Of a stretch of 60,601 nucleotides of DNA, positions 45,444-55,721 are shown in pieces; positions within the stretch are counted from its first letter, which is position 1; each line of letters starts with the position of its first letter. The notes below the pieces were generated by a model. It made no database searches, had not been told where the DNA came from, and was given only the letters and a program-made list of their open reading frames with translations. The position numbers and the translations under genes are program-made. This stretch comes from Gordonia sp. (in: high G+C Gram-positive bacteria) (lineage in GTDB: Bacteria; Actinomycetota; Actinomycetes; Mycobacteriales; Mycobacteriaceae), in NCBI RefSeq assembly GCF_020438995.1, contig NZ_JAGQTN010000054.1, positions 1 through 60,601 of the forward strand. Reading direction: 5' to 3'.

Positions 45444-47432
45444 ATGACACGAACCACCTCTGATCGGCCCGGTGTCCGATCGGGCGGCGGTCCGCGCAGT
45501 GGTTCGGCCGCGAGCCCGGAAGGCCGGTCGGCCAGGGCCGCGGGCGACACCCCCGACCGCGCCGGGTACGGCGGAAACGGGCCAGGTGGCCCGATCGGTC
45601 CGGGTCTGGGCGAGAATCCTACGGGCACAGGTGGATTCGCCTTCCGTGCCAAGATGGCCGGCGTCGTCATCGTTCTCGCGGTGATCGTGGTGGCCATCCG
45701 GATGGTGTACGTGCATGTGATCGATGCCGGATCCCTGTCGGCCGAAGCCGCCCAGCAGCGTGAGTACACCCAGGTCCTGTCGGCCAAACGTGGCGCCATC
45801 ATCGACCGCAACGGCCGGCCGATCGCCTACACGGATGAGGCGCGTTCGCTGACGTTCCTGCCCAAGGCGGTGCGTAAGAGCATCGCCGACACCCACGCGA
45901 AGGACGCGTCGGCTCCCGATGTCGCCACGCGTCTGGGAGAGATCGCCAAGGGGGTGTCCTCGGCGCTCGGCGGGTCGATCAGTGCGACCGACCTGCTGGC
46001 GAAACTCAACAGCCCCAACACCTTTGAGTATCTCGCCAGGTCGGTGAGTCCGGAGGTGAGTGCACGGATCACCGAGGAGTTCCCCGAAGTGGGCGCCGAT
46101 CCGCAGCCGATCCGGTTGTATCCGGGTGGTTCGCTGGCCGCCAACATCGTCGGCGATGTCGACTATGACGGGCAGGGTCTGCTTGGCCTGGAGGCGTCCC
46201 TGGAACCGGTGCTCGGCGGCACCGACGGTTCACGGACCTACGATCGCGGTTCGGACGGGGCGGTGATTCCGGGAAGCACCCGCAATGTGCATCCGGCCAT
46301 CAATGGCAAAACCGTCCGGCTGACCATCGACTCCGATGTCCAGTGGTACGTGCAGACGGCGGTGGCGCAGGCCAAGAATGCCTCCGGCGCCAAGAACGCG
46401 TCGGCCGTGGTGCTGGACGCGCACACCGGTGAGGTGCTCGCGATGGCGAACGACAACACGTTCAATGCCTCCGAGCCGTTGTCGGAACAGCAGCACGCGA
46501 ACCTCGGAAACCCGTCGGTCACCTCGCCGTTCGAACCCGGATCGGTGGGCAAGCTGGTGACCGCGGCGGCGGCCATCGAGTACGGGCTGACCACTCCCAC
46601 GACGGTGCACCGGGTGCCGGGGTCCATTCAGCTGGCCGGCGTCACGGTCAACGACGCGTGGGCGCACGGACCGGAGCCCTATACCACCACGGGAATCTTC
46701 GGCAAGTCGTCCAACGTCGGAACGCTGATGCTGGCGAAGAAGGTCGGGGAGAAGCGTTTCGCCGACTTGCTGGCCAAGTTCGGTCTCGGGACCCGGACCG
46801 GAGTCGGGTTGCCGGGAGAGAGCGCCGGTACCGTCCCTGCGCTGAGCCAGTGGTCAGGAGGGTCGTTCGCCAATCTGCCGATCGGTCAGGGTCTGTCGAT
46901 GACGCTGCTGCAGATGGCGGCGATGTACCAGGCCATCGCCAACGATGGTGTCAGGATCGCGCCGCGGATCATCGTCGACGAGGGTACCGGCGCCCACAAT
47001 TCGGCGGGTACCGACGAGACGCGTCCCGAGGGTGTGCGGGTGGTGAGCCCGGCGACGGCAAAGACGGTTCGGGAAATGTTCCGTGCGGTCGTCCAGAACG
47101 ACCCGATGGGCGTGCAGATGGGTACCGGTACCAAGGCGGCCATTCCCGGGTATCAGGTGTCCGGCAAGACCGGAACGGCCCAGCAGGTGAACCCCGCCTG
47201 CGGCTGCTACTCCAACGACGCCTACAACATCACATTCGCGGGCATCGCCCCGGCCGACAAACCGCGGTTCGTGATCGGCATCATGCTCGACAATCCGAAA
47301 CGGAGCTCGGACGGGTCAGGCGGGCAGTCCGCGGCACCACTGTTCGCCGACATCGCCTCGTGGCTGCTGCAGCGCGACCGGGTGCCGCTGTCGGCGCACC
47401 CGGCGCCGCGGCTGGTGTTGCAGGCGGACTAG
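45444..47432 (+). CDS. pbpB: Septal penicillin-binding protein (PbpB/FtsI, class B)
   Basis: A 662-residue division transpeptidase. A glycine/arginine-rich cytosolic part, one helix (VVIVLAVIVVAIRMVYVHVI) and the class B dimerisation domain precede the catalytic domain. That domain has S367-x-x-K370 (PGSVGKL), S422-S423-N424 and K575-T-G. FtsW, MraY and the Mur enzymes follow in the same transcript direction. ATG at 45444 lacks a strong Shine-Dalgarno. A 255-bp gap follows before murE in which I see no gene. Confidence 0.95.
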   Translation: MTRTTSDRPGVRSGGGPRSGSAASPEGRSARAAGDTPDRAGYGGNGPGGPIGPGLGENPTGTGGFAFRAKMAGVVIVLAVIVVAIRMVYVHVIDAGSLSAEAAQQREYTQVLSAKRGAIIDRNGRPIAYTDEARSLTFLPKAVRKSIADTHAKDASAPDVATRLGEIAKGVSSALGGSISATDLLAKLNSPNTFEYLARSVSPEVSARITEEFPEVGADPQPIRLYPGGSLAANIVGDVDYDGQGLLGLEASLEPVLGGTDGSRTYDRGSDGAVIPGSTRNVHPAINGKTVRLTIDSDVQWYVQTAVAQAKNASGAKNASAVVLDAHTGEVLAMANDNTFNASEPLSEQQHANLGNPSVTSPFEPGSVGKLVTAAAAIEYGLTTPTTVHRVPGSIQLAGVTVNDAWAHGPEPYTTTGIFGKSSNVGTLMLAKKVGEKRFADLLAKFGLGTRTGVGLPGESAGTVPALSQWSGGSFANLPIGQGLSMTLLQMAAMYQAIANDGVRIAPRIIVDEGTGAHNSAGTDETRPEGVRVVSPATAKTVREMFRAVVQNDPMGVQMGTGTKAAIPGYQVSGKTGTAQQVNPACGCYSNDAYNITFAGIAPADKPRFVIGIMLDNPKRSSDGSGGQSAAPLFADIASWLLQRDRVPLSAHPAPRLVLQAD

Positions 47433-47687
47433 GACGTGTCTGCCGTATCCACCGGGCCGTCGAGACCGTGCAAAGGGATATGGGAGACACGCCCTAGATG
47501 CGTCCGGCCGCTCCGGCTATCGGTATCGTGAGTTGTCCGTCGGCGGAGCCCATGTCCGCCGTACGGTGCGGGTGTGCCGTCGCAGTTCCCCGGCGTGCGG
47601 GGTGCGACCATTCCCCAACCCCTGAACCGAATGTCCCCGACCGGAGCATGAGCGCCGGTCCGAGCAACAGCGAGGAGAGGAGATCGC

Positions 47688-49424
47688 ATGGCCTCGACTC
47701 GCCGTTCGAGTAAGCAGGGCGACAACCGTGCGGACGGCCCGCGTCGGCCACGGGTGGTGGTGCCGACTGACGTGTCAGTGCTGTCGGCGGCCACGGGCGC
47801 GCGTCTGGACCTGATAGGAGCCGGCGGTCACGACGTGCAGGTGACCGGCGTGACTCTGCGAGGTCAGGACGTGCAGCCCGGCGATCTTTTCGCCGCGCTT
47901 CCGGGCGCCAACACGCACGGCGCCAGGTTCGCCGCCGACGCGCTCGCCGCAGGTGCCGCCGCGATCCTCACCGACCCTGCGGGCCGCGCGGAGCTGGCCA
48001 GGGTACTGCCGCCCGATGCGCGGTGCGCGGTCCTGATCCATCCGGACCCGCGCCGCGTCCTGGGCGCGGTGAGTGCCCGTATATTCGCGCACCCCTCGCA
48101 ACGCCTGAAGCTGATCGGTATCACCGGGACCTCGGGCAAGACCACCACCGCCTACATGGTGGAGGCGGCGCTGCTGGCTGCGGGCAGGTCCGTCGGCCTG
48201 ATCGGCACCGTCGAGACCCGGATCAACGGCATTGCCATACCCAGTTCGCTGACCACACCCGAGGCACCCACCCTGCAGGCGGTGCTCGCCGCGATGGTCG
48301 AGGACGGGGTGGACACGGTGGTGATGGAGGTGTCCAGTCATGCGCTGGCACTCGGGCGGGTGGACGGCGCTCATTTCGCCATCGGTGCGTTCACCAACCT
48401 GTCGCAGGACCACCTGGACTTTCACGACACCATGCAGGCCTACTTCGACGCCAAGGCCAGGCTGTTCGCCGCGGGATCGCCCACCCACGCCTCTCGTGCG
48501 GTGATCTGCGTCGATGACGAGTGGGGCAGGCGAATGGCCGAGGTAGCCCGCGGTGCGGCGACGGGGTCGCGGCCGTATCCGGTCACCGTGTCCGCGGGGC
48601 CGGCGGATCGGCCTGATGCGCCGGTCAGACGAGCACAGTGGACCGCCGGACGGCCGCGTGTGACTGCGTCGGGTAAGCAACTCGTGCCGGTGACCGGTCC
48701 GCGTGGTGTGGAGTACGAGCTGACTGTTCCGCTGCCGGGTCGCTACAACGTGGCCAACGCGCTGACCGCGCTGGCGATCGTGACGGCGGCGGGAGTCGCG
48801 ACGCAGGTGGCGATCGACGGGATCGCGGGGACTCGGGTGCCGGGCCGTCTCGAACGAGTGGATCGGGGCCAGGACTTTCTCGCGCTGGTCGACTACGCGC
48901 ACAAGCCGGGTGCCGTCGAGGCGGTACTGGCCACCTTGCGTGCGCAACTGGATACCGCCGCTGATGGGGTAGGTGGTGCCGACACCGCGGATACGGGCCG
49001 CGTTGCGGTGGTACTCGGTGCGGGCGGCGACCGCGATACCGGTAAGCGTGCGCTGATGGGTGCGGCCGCGGCCCGCGGAGCCGAACTGGTGGTCATCACC
49101 GACGACAATCCGCGCTCGGAAGAACCTGCCGCGATCAGGACAGCCGTCGTCGCGGGCGCCCGTGCGATCTCCGGTGGCGAGCGGCCGGCCCGGGCGGAGG
49201 ACATCCGCGAGATCGGGGACCGGCGGGAGGCCATCGCGGCTGCGGTTACGTGGGCGCGACCCGGGGACATCGTCGTCGTCGCGGGCAAGGGGCACGAGAC
49301 GGGGCAGGAGATCGCCGGGGTGAAGCATCCCTTCGATGACCGTGTCGAACTCGCCTCGGCCCTTGATGCCCTCAATGCCCCTGATGCCCTCAATGCCGGT
49401 GCTGAACCGGAGGTGGACCGATGA
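47688..49424 (+). CDS. murE: UDP-MurNAc-L-Ala-D-Glu:meso-diaminopimelate ligase
   Basis: A 578-residue cytosolic Mur ligase. The ATP loop GTSGKTT is at 147-153 and DNPR, the meso-diaminopimelate selector, is at 473-476, so DAP is the third residue of the peptide. ATG at 47688 has GGAGAGGAG upstream. The C-terminus carries a DNA repeat (TGATGCCCTCAATGCC twice, 49364-49397) giving [14 protein letters not shown]. The stop overlaps the murF-like fragment in ATGA. Confidence 0.95.
   Translation: MASTRRSSKQGDNRADGPRRPRVVVPTDVSVLSAATGARLDLIGAGGHDVQVTGVTLRGQDVQPGDLFAALPGANTHGARFAADALAAGAAAILTDPAGRAELARVLPPDARCAVLIHPDPRRVLGAVSARIFAHPSQRLKLIGITGTSGKTTTAYMVEAALLAAGRSVGLIGTVETRINGIAIPSSLTTPEAPTLQAVLAAMVEDGVDTVVMEVSSHALALGRVDGAHFAIGAFTNLSQDHLDFHDTMQAYFDAKARLFAAGSPTHASRAVICVDDEWGRRMAEVARGAATGSRPYPVTVSAGPADRPDAPVRRAQWTAGRPRVTASGKQLVPVTGPRGVEYELTVPLPGRYNVANALTALAIVTAAGVATQVAIDGIAGTRVPGRLERVDRGQDFLALVDYAHKPGAVEAVLATLRAQLDTAADGVGGADTADTGRVAVVLGAGGDRDTGKRALMGAAAARGAELVVITDDNPRSEEPAAIRTAVVAGARAISGGERPARAEDIREIGDRREAIAAAVTWARPGDIVVVAGKGHETGQEIAGVKHPFDDRVELASALDALNAPDALNAGAEPEVDR
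49364..49397 (+). repeat. In-frame 18-bp tandem repeat at the murE 3' end
   Basis: TGATGCCCTCAATGCC occurs twice with an 18-bp period, encoding [11 protein letters not shown]. It lies in the C-terminal tail, outside the ligase core. Confidence 0.8.
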
Positions 49425-49948
49425 CCGCGATGACGGTGCTGCGTGCCACCGGTTCGGCCGGCGTGGCACAGATCCGGGAACTATTGCGCACCGCCGCCGA
49501 GCTTCGGTCACGGGCTCCGGTCTCCGGACCTCCGGGCGTACAGGTCCGGATCTGGGCGATCATCGGCGAGCTCGATCTGCCGGACGGCGCTGCGCAGGCC
49601 GCCATGAGCGAGAACGAACGCGTCGTCGAACATGACCTGGTGGGACGCCTCGTGGTGCGCCTGGCGATCGACAAGACGCTGTGCGTCGGCGATTCGCGGT
49701 CGGTGCGCGCGTTGTATCAGGGCGCGATCATGGAAGGCTCGTGGGGCGACGAGGTACGGCTGGTGCCCGACGCCGCGCAGGCGCTGACGGTGACGGTCGA
49801 GGACGACTCGTGGCGGCCCGCGGCCGGCGACATCGTGGTCCTTGCCGGACCGGACGATCTGGTAGCGGCGGTGGAGCAGTGGCAGACGGTGCTGGGATAC
49901 GAGTTGGCCTGGGCGGGCGATGATGCGGCCAGGGCCGGTGACAAGTAG
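49421..49948 (+). pseudogene. murF: Truncated MurF: C-terminal domain only, in the murF position
   Basis: A 175-residue frame that overlaps the murE stop (ATGA) exactly as murF does in relatives. Full MurF is about 500 residues. From residue 44 on it matches MurF domain 3: VRIWAIIGELDLPDG, VEHDLVGRLVVRLAIDK, GDSRSVRALYQGAIMEGSWGDE. The substrate domain and the ATP-binding loop GTxGKT are absent. The usual K-A/G-S motif near the end is replaced by VVLAGPDDLVAAVEQ. The first 43 residues have no convincing match, apart from TVLRAT, which recalls a MurF stretch after the ATP loop. The rest of MurF is not elsewhere in the window. Because MurF is essential, either a complete copy exists elsewhere, this is a separate derived protein, or the assembly has a deletion here. 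Confidence 0.75.
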
Positions 49949-50047
49949 ATGGAGTACGACGTGACGAGTTGGGTGGGCGATAACTGTCCCGGCCCGGTGC
50001 GGCCGGGTGACCGGACGCGACGACTGACGGGCGGTGTGCGGCTGTGA
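49949..50047 (+). CDS. Possible 32-residue peptide between the MurF fragment and mraY
   Basis: ATG at 49949 directly follows the TAG of the MurF-like frame, and the TGA stop (50045-50047) overlaps the mraY GTG (GTGA). The product [20 protein letters not shown] and 12 more residues has no known match. The exact junctions on both sides suggest translational relay to mraY. It contains the hairpin CCCGGCC/GGCCGGG. It may equally be spacer left by whatever changed murF. Confidence 0.35.
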   Translation: MEYDVTSWVGDNCPGPVRPGDRTRRLTGGVRL

Positions 50048-51135
50048 CACAGATTCTGATCGCCGGGGGCATCGCGCTGGCGGTGTCGATCCTGCTGACG
50101 CCGGTGCTGATCCGCGTCTTCTCCCGGCGCGGGTTCGGTCAGGAGATCCGGGTCGAGGGCCCGCAGAGTCATCAGACCAAACGCGGCACGCCGTCGATGG
50201 GTGGCGTCGCCATCATCGCGGCCCTGTGGGCGGGCTACTTCGGCTCGCATCTGGTGGCCTGGGTGACAGATCGGGAGGGTCCGACCGCGTCGGGTCTACT
50301 GGTGCTGGGACTGGCCACGGTGCTCGGCGGAGTCGGCTTTCTCGATGACTTCATCAAGATCCGCAAGCACCGCAATCTCGGCCTGAACAAGACATCCAAG
50401 TCCGTCGGTCAGTTGGTCGCCGCGATCCTGTTCGGCATTCTGTTGCTGCAATTCCGCAACGATGCCGGCTACGCGCCCGCCAGCACGACGCTCTCGTACG
50501 TCCGTGACATCGATGTCATGGAGATGGGCTCGGTCGTCTTCGTGGTGTTCTGCTGGCTCGTCGTCGCGGCCTGGTCCAACGCGGTCAACTTCACCGACGG
50601 TCTCGACGGCCTGGCAGCGGGATCGATGGCGATGGTCCTGGGTTCGTACGTGCTGGTTACTTTCTGGCAGTACCGCAACGCCTGCTCGGGCGGACCGAAG
50701 ACCACCGCCGAGATCACCTCGGGCTGCTATCAGGTGCGTGACCCGCTCGACCTGGCCGTAATCGCCGTCGCGGGCGGCGGTGCCTGTCTGGGATTCCTGT
50801 GGTGGAATGCGGCGCCGGCGAAGATCTTCATGGGCGACACCGGATCGCTGGCACTGGGCGGCATGCTGGCCGGCCTGTCCATCACCACTCGCACCGAACT
50901 GCTGGCCGTGATCATCGGCGCGCTGTTCGTCGCCGAGATCATGTCGGTGGTCATCCAGATCGCGTTCTTCCGGACGACGGGGCGCCGGGTGTTCCGGATG
51001 GCTCCGTTCCACCATCATTTCGAACTCGGTGGCTGGGCGGAGACGACCGTCATCATCAGATTCTGGCTGCTGACCGCCATCGCCTGCGCGCTGGGCCTGT
51101 CGCTGTTCTACAGCGAATTCGTCACGGGCGGCTGA
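50044..51135 (+). CDS. mraY: Phospho-N-acetylmuramoyl-pentapeptide transferase
   Basis: A 363-residue membrane enzyme with about ten helices that makes lipid [29 protein letters not shown] with the DD pair, [16 protein letters not shown], and [12 protein letters not shown] then [12 protein letters not shown] (the HHH triad) are all present. GTG at 50044 fits the family start [15 protein letters not shown]. murD begins one base after its stop. Confidence 0.96.
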   Translation: MTQILIAGGIALAVSILLTPVLIRVFSRRGFGQEIRVEGPQSHQTKRGTPSMGGVAIIAALWAGYFGSHLVAWVTDREGPTASGLLVLGLATVLGGVGFLDDFIKIRKHRNLGLNKTSKSVGQLVAAILFGILLLQFRNDAGYAPASTTLSYVRDIDVMEMGSVVFVVFCWLVVAAWSNAVNFTDGLDGLAAGSMAMVLGSYVLVTFWQYRNACSGGPKTTAEITSGCYQVRDPLDLAVIAVAGGGACLGFLWWNAAPAKIFMGDTGSLALGGMLAGLSITTRTELLAVIIGALFVAEIMSVVIQIAFFRTTGRRVFRMAPFHHHFELGGWAETTVIIRFWLLTAIACALGLSLFYSEFVTGG

Positions 51136-51136
51136 G

Positions 51137-52729
51137 GTGACCGGCGTGCGGGAGACAGCCATCGCGGAGCTGACCGGCGGCGAGGTCGTGGTCGGCGGTG
51201 CGGGGGTCGCAGGCTCGTCGGCCGCCCGGCATCTGCTGGCCGCGGGTGTTCCGGTGGTCGTGGCCGACGCCCGATTCGGCGGTGAACACGACGGGGAGGT
51301 CCCGGTCGCCGGTGAACTGCGCGCGGCCGGGGCGCGCTGCGTCGGTATCGACGACCTGCTCGCCGACCCGGAGTGGACCGCACGCACCGGTCTGGTCGTC
51401 GTGTCACCGGGCTTCGCGCCCGCGCATCCGCTGGTCGTGGCGGCCGCCGATGCCGGCGTGCCGGTGTGGGGTGAGGTGGAACTGGCCTGGCAGATCGACC
51501 AGGACGGCTGGTTCGGTGCCCCCCGCACCTGGCTCGTGGTGACCGGAACCAACGGTAAGACCACCACCACCTCGATGCTGGAGACCATTGTGTCCGCCGA
51601 CGGCAGAGCCGCGGCCGCGTGCGGGAACATCGGCGATCCCGTGCTCGACGTGCTGGCCGTACAGCCGCGGGCCGAGGTGCTGTGTGCCGAGTTGTCCTCG
51701 TTCCAACTGCATTGGGCGCCGTCGATCGTGCCGGCCGCGGGTGTGGTTCTCAACGTCGCCGAGGACCACCTCGACTGGCACGGGTCGTTCGCGGCCTATC
51801 GCGACGCGAAGGCGGGCGCGCTGACCGGCCGTGTCGGTGTGGTAGGCCTCGACGATGCGGTGGCCTCCGTGATCGAGACCGGACCCGGCACCCGACGTGT
51901 CGGGTTCACGCTGGGAGTGCCGGGCGACGGAGAGCTCGGCATCGACGGTGACGTGCTGGTGGACCGTGCGTTCGGTGGTGGCACGTTGTTGCCGGCCGCC
52001 GATGTCCGGCCGACGGGTCCGTCGGGCTGGTTGGATGCGCTGGCTGCGGCCGCGCTGGCGCTCGCGGTGGGTGTGGCGCCGTCGTCGGTGACAGCCGGGC
52101 TGACCCGCTTCACACCCGCTGCGCATCGCGGTGAGGTGGTGGAGACGATCGACGGGGTCGAGTTCGTCGACGATTCGAAGGCCACCAATCCGCATGCCGC
52201 GTGCGCCGCGATCGCCGCGCGGGAACGGGTGGTTCTCATCGCGGGCGGACTGCTCAAGGGCGCGTCGGTCGATGATCTGCTCATCGAGATGCGCGAACGG
52301 CTCGCCGGCGTGGTCGCGATCGGGGCCGATCGTGGCATCATCATCGACTCGATCGCACGACACGCCCCAGATGTCCCAGCAGTCACAGTGTTCACAGGTG
52401 ACGATGGGACGGTGAATGTGCAGCGAATCATCGGCGGTGCCCCGGCGTCTGTGAATCCGGCGTCTGTGAAGTCGGCGTCTGGGGACCCGGGGGAGTCCGA
52501 TGCGGCGACAGCGTCCGCGGCCGACATGGTGATGCGGCAAGCGGTCGGGGAGGCCTGGCTGCTGGCGGCAGACGCGAACGGCGAGCCCGGCGCCACTCCG
52601 GTCGACGCTGTTCTGCTCGCCCCGGCCGCCGCCTCGCTCGACATGTTCTCCGGCTACGGCCGCCGCGGTGATTCGTTCGCCGACGCGGCCCGCCGGCTGC
52701 GGGGTACGGACGTATCGGCGTCCCGATGA
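51137..52729 (+). CDS. murD: UDP-N-acetylmuramoylalanine:D-glutamate ligase
   Basis: A 530-residue Mur ligase. The Rossmann-like start VVVGGAGVAGSSAARHLL, ATP loop GTNGKTT (137-143), SSFQLHWAPSIVPAAGVVLNVAEDHLDWHG and FVDDSKATNPHA are present. Near residues 435-455 there is an insert with a tandem repeat (ASVNPASVKSAS) followed by acidic and alanine-rich sequence that most MurD proteins lack. The stop overlaps ftsW in ATGA. GTG at 51137. Confidence 0.94.
   Translation: MTGVRETAIAELTGGEVVVGGAGVAGSSAARHLLAAGVPVVVADARFGGEHDGEVPVAGELRAAGARCVGIDDLLADPEWTARTGLVVVSPGFAPAHPLVVAAADAGVPVWGEVELAWQIDQDGWFGAPRTWLVVTGTNGKTTTTSMLETIVSADGRAAAACGNIGDPVLDVLAVQPRAEVLCAELSSFQLHWAPSIVPAAGVVLNVAEDHLDWHGSFAAYRDAKAGALTGRVGVVGLDDAVASVIETGPGTRRVGFTLGVPGDGELGIDGDVLVDRAFGGGTLLPAADVRPTGPSGWLDALAAAALALAVGVAPSSVTAGLTRFTPAAHRGEVVETIDGVEFVDDSKATNPHAACAAIAARERVVLIAGGLLKGASVDDLLIEMRERLAGVVAIGADRGIIIDSIARHAPDVPAVTVFTGDDGTVNVQRIIGGAPASVNPASVKSASGDPGESDAATASAADMVMRQAVGEAWLLAADANGEPGATPVDAVLLAPAAASLDMFSGYGRRGDSFADAARRLRGTDVSASR
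52442..52481 (+). repeat. In-frame 15-bp tandem repeat in murD
   Basis: CCGGCGTCTGTGAAT (52442-52456) and CCGGCGTCTGTGAAG (52457-52471) are followed by a partial third copy, TCGGCGTCTG. They encode PASVN-PASVK-SAS inside a C-terminal domain insert. Confidence 0.8.
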
Positions 52730-54393
52730 CCGCCGCGTCGTCGGCATCCCGGAGTGTCGGACAGGTCACCTCGGTGGTGTCCGCAGTCCGCGAGGTCGCC
52801 GGCGGCCTGTTGAGCAGGCCGCTGGCCTCCTACCACCTCGTCCTCTCGCTGGCCGGCACGCTGACGCTGATCGGCCTGGTGATGATCCTGTCGGCCTCGT
52901 CGGTGGAGGGGTATTCCAAGGAGGGGTCGGCCTACGGCCTGTTCACCACGCAGCTGGTGTTCGCTGTCATGGGTGTGGCGGTGTTCGCCGTCACCCTGTG
53001 GTTGCCCGTGCGCGTGTTCCGCAGGTTGGCAGCGGTGATGATCACCGTGACGACGATCCTGCTGGTGCTGGTCCTGATTCCGCATATCGGCATCGAGAGC
53101 AACGGCGCACGCCGGTGGTTCAACATCGCCGGGCTGTCGGTGCAGCCCTCGGAACTTGTCAAGGTCGCATTGTGCGTATGGGGTGCGCATGTGCTGGCCG
53201 CCCGTCGCAGGGAGAATGCGAGCCTCAAGGAACTGCTGATCCCACTGCTGCCGGTGGCCGTGATCATCTGCGTCCTGATCATTCTCGAACCGAACCTGAG
53301 CACCACGATCACCATCGCGATCATCGTCGGCGCCCTGCTGTGGTTCGCCGGCCTGCCGATCAAGGTGTTCACGACATTCGCGCTGGTCGGCGGGGTGCTC
53401 GCGGTACTGCTGTCGTTCATGGCCGGCTACCGATCGCAGCGCGTCCTGAGCTTCCTCGGGCATATCGACGACCCGCAGGGCGCGGGGTACCAGGCCCGCC
53501 AGGCCGGATACGCGCTCGCCAACGGCGGTGTCTTCGGCGAAGGACTCGGCCAGAGCCGTGCCAAGTGGAACTACCTGCCCAATGCGCACAACGACTTCAT
53601 CTTCGCCATCATCGGCGAGGAACTGGGGCTGCTCGGTGCCCTGATGGTCGTGGGGCTGTTCTGCCTGCTCGCCTACGTCGGATTCCGCATCGCGTCCCGG
53701 TCGGTCGATCCGTTCCTGCGGCTGCTGACCTCGACGATCACCGTGCTCATCGTCGCCCAGGCATTCATCAACATCGGCTACGTCATCGGCGTGCTGCCGG
53801 TGACCGGCATCCAGCTGCCACTGGTGTCGGCGGGTGGCACCTCGGCGCTGACGGTGCTCGCGATGCTGGGCCTGATGGCCAATGCGGCGCGACACGAACC
53901 AGAGGCCGTCGCGGCACTGTCGGTGGGTCGCCGGACGGGGCTTGCGCGCTGGCTGCGTCCGCCCGCACCGGTACCGTACCGGCCCGCGCGAGTTCCGGCT
54001 CAACGCGGGCGGTCCTCACGTGGGCCGGATCGGCGCCGTGAGCAGGGACAGGTCCCGTCGGCGCCCGCCAACCGGCCCGCGGCCACCCGCGGTGGGTCGC
54101 CTGCCGGCAGGGTCGGTTCGCCGAGATCGGGTGAGCGCGGCGCACCCGCGCGCGGTGGCGTGTACCGGGGGGCGCCGTCGTGGCGGTCCAGGGCCACTGC
54201 CGGAAGGGGAACTGCCGGAAGGGGAATTGGGGGCACCGGCACAACCGGCGACGCCGGATGGGAGCGGACCGCGAGACTGCGGATCGACTACCGTACGGGG
54301 TACAGCGCCAACCACCGGACCGAACCGGCCCCGCGCACGCATGGCCGGGACCGACGGGGCGGCTCCGCGGGCGGCGGACGCTACTGGGCGTGA
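52726..54393 (+). CDS. ftsW: Cell division protein FtsW (SEDS peptidoglycan polymerase)
   Basis: A 555-residue SEDS protein with ten membrane helices in residues 35-395. GARRWFNIAGLSVQPSELVKVAL, ALANGGVFGEGLGQSRAKWNYLPNAHNDFIFAIIGEELGLLG and LPLVSAGGTSALTVLAMLGLM are the SEDS signatures. About 150 residues follow the last helix, very rich in R, G, P and S. This tail is much longer than in E. coli; long FtsW tails occur in mycolata. It polymerises lipid II with PbpB at the septum. The start overlaps murD. Confidence 0.95.
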   Translation: MTAASSASRSVGQVTSVVSAVREVAGGLLSRPLASYHLVLSLAGTLTLIGLVMILSASSVEGYSKEGSAYGLFTTQLVFAVMGVAVFAVTLWLPVRVFRRLAAVMITVTTILLVLVLIPHIGIESNGARRWFNIAGLSVQPSELVKVALCVWGAHVLAARRRENASLKELLIPLLPVAVIICVLIILEPNLSTTITIAIIVGALLWFAGLPIKVFTTFALVGGVLAVLLSFMAGYRSQRVLSFLGHIDDPQGAGYQARQAGYALANGGVFGEGLGQSRAKWNYLPNAHNDFIFAIIGEELGLLGALMVVGLFCLLAYVGFRIASRSVDPFLRLLTSTITVLIVAQAFINIGYVIGVLPVTGIQLPLVSAGGTSALTVLAMLGLMANAARHEPEAVAALSVGRRTGLARWLRPPAPVPYRPARVPAQRGRSSRGPDRRREQGQVPSAPANRPAATRGGSPAGRVGSPRSGERGAPARGGVYRGAPSWRSRATAGRGTAGRGIGGTGTTGDAGWERTARLRIDYRTGYSANHRTEPAPRTHGRDRRGGSAGGGRYWA

Positions 54394-54443
54394 CCGGTTT
54401 ACCGGCCAGGCGTCAGTGACACCGGAAATGGAGCGGTACAGCA

Positions 54444-55721
54444 GTGACGAGTTCGGGAACAGGTCCGGCCGGATCGGGATCGGATGATCACCCCGACGAG
54501 GTGAACACACCCGACATCGAAGCGTCCGGTGTCCACGGCCCGGGTGTTCATGGCCCTGGTTTCAAGGGCCGCGGTTTCAAGGGCACCGGTTTCAGCGACA
54601 CCGGTGTCAACGGACCTGGGGGCCTGTCCGTGGTGGTGGCCGGCGGCGGTACCGCCGGCCACATCGAACCCGCGCTCGCGGTCGCCGATGCCGTTCGCCG
54701 GCTCGACCCGTCCGCCGACATCACCGCGCTCGGGACGACTCGCGGACTGGAAACCACCCTGGTTCCCGAACGCGGATTCACCCTAAGGCTGATTCCGCCG
54801 GTTCCGCTACCGCGCAAGCTGAACAAGGACCTCGTCCGGCTGCCGCTGCGTGTGGTGCAATCGGTCGCGGCCACCCGGTCCGTGCTCAAGGATGTCGGCG
54901 CCGATGTGGTGGTCGGCTTCGGTGGCTACGTGTCGCTACCTGCCTACCTGGCCGCACGACTGCACATCCGCGCCGGGCGGCGGATTCCCATCGTCATTCA
55001 CGAGGCCAACGCGAGCGCGGGTGTGGCCAACAAGGTCGGCGCACGTTTCGCCGACAAGGTGCTGGCCGCGGTACCCGATTCGGGGCTCGACGACGCGCAG
55101 GTGGTCGGGATGCCGGTACGCGGCGTGCTCGCCGAACTCGACCGCGGCGCCTTGCGCGCCCAGGCACGCCAGTACTTCGGCCTGGCCGATGTCCCCACAC
55201 TGCTCGTTTTCGGCGGCTCGCAGGGTGCGCAGCGCATCAACGACGCCGTCGCCGGAGCTGCCGGCGCGTTGGGCGCTGCCGGGATCGGTGTACTGCACGC
55301 CTACGGACCAAAGAACTCGATCGACCCGAAGTCTCCCGACGGCGCGCCGCCGTACCGTGCGGTCGGCTACCTCAAGCGCATGGACCTGGCGTACGCGGCA
55401 GCCGACTTGGTGATCTGCCGTTCCGGGGCGATGACCGTGGCGGAGGTGTCGGCAACCGGACTGCCCGCCGTCTACGTGCCGTTGCCGCACGGCAACGGTG
55501 AGCAGCGGCTCAATGCCGTGCCGCTGGTGGAGGCCGGCGGCGGGGTGCTCGTCGACGATGCCGAGATGACCACCGACTGGGTGGCCGAGCATGTTCCGGC
55601 GATGATGGCGGACAAGGACGCGCTGGCCGCGATGTCGGCGGCCGCGTTGTCGACCGGCCATCGCGACGCGGCCGAGGCCGTCGCGAAGGCCGCGCTGGAG
55701 CTGGCCCGGAGTCGGCGATGA
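54444..55721 (+). CDS. murG: UDP-GlcNAc:undecaprenyl-PP-MurNAc-pentapeptide GlcNAc transferase with repeat-bearing N-terminus
   Basis: A 425-residue GT28 enzyme that makes lipid II. The catalytic glycine loop [19 protein letters not shown] begins at residue 67; most MurG enzymes have it within the first 20 residues. The extension holds six five-residue repeats (29-58) of the type [10 protein letters not shown]. The rest is regular: [36 protein letters not shown] and [25 protein letters not shown]. The GTG at 54444 has a weak Shine-Dalgarno. If translation began later, no ATG or GTG is present near residue 60, so the extension is probably real. The stop overlaps murC. Confidence 0.94.
   Translation: MTSSGTGPAGSGSDDHPDEVNTPDIEASGVHGPGVHGPGFKGRGFKGTGFSDTGVNGPGGLSVVVAGGGTAGHIEPALAVADAVRRLDPSADITALGTTRGLETTLVPERGFTLRLIPPVPLPRKLNKDLVRLPLRVVQSVAATRSVLKDVGADVVVGFGGYVSLPAYLAARLHIRAGRRIPIVIHEANASAGVANKVGARFADKVLAAVPDSGLDDAQVVGMPVRGVLAELDRGALRAQARQYFGLADVPTLLVFGGSQGAQRINDAVAGAAGALGAAGIGVLHAYGPKNSIDPKSPDGAPPYRAVGYLKRMDLAYAAADLVICRSGAMTVAEVSATGLPAVYVPLPHGNGEQRLNAVPLVEAGGGVLVDDAEMTTDWVAEHVPAMMADKDALAAMSAAALSTGHRDAAEAVAKAALELARSRR
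54528..54617 (+). repeat. Six 15-bp in-frame repeats in murG
   Basis: Six units from GGTGTCCACGGCCCG to GGTGTCAACGGACCT encode G-[VF]-x-[GD]-x. Adjacent units 3 and 4 (GGTTTCAAGGGC) are nearly identical at the DNA level, so recent slippage is likely. Confidence 0.88.

Noticed and set aside
47775-49511. Minus-strand frame of 578 codons opposite murE
   Set aside because: It is the third-position shadow of murE, with arginine-, glycine- and histidine-rich nonsense and no family motif. Long antisense frames are common in high-GC DNA.
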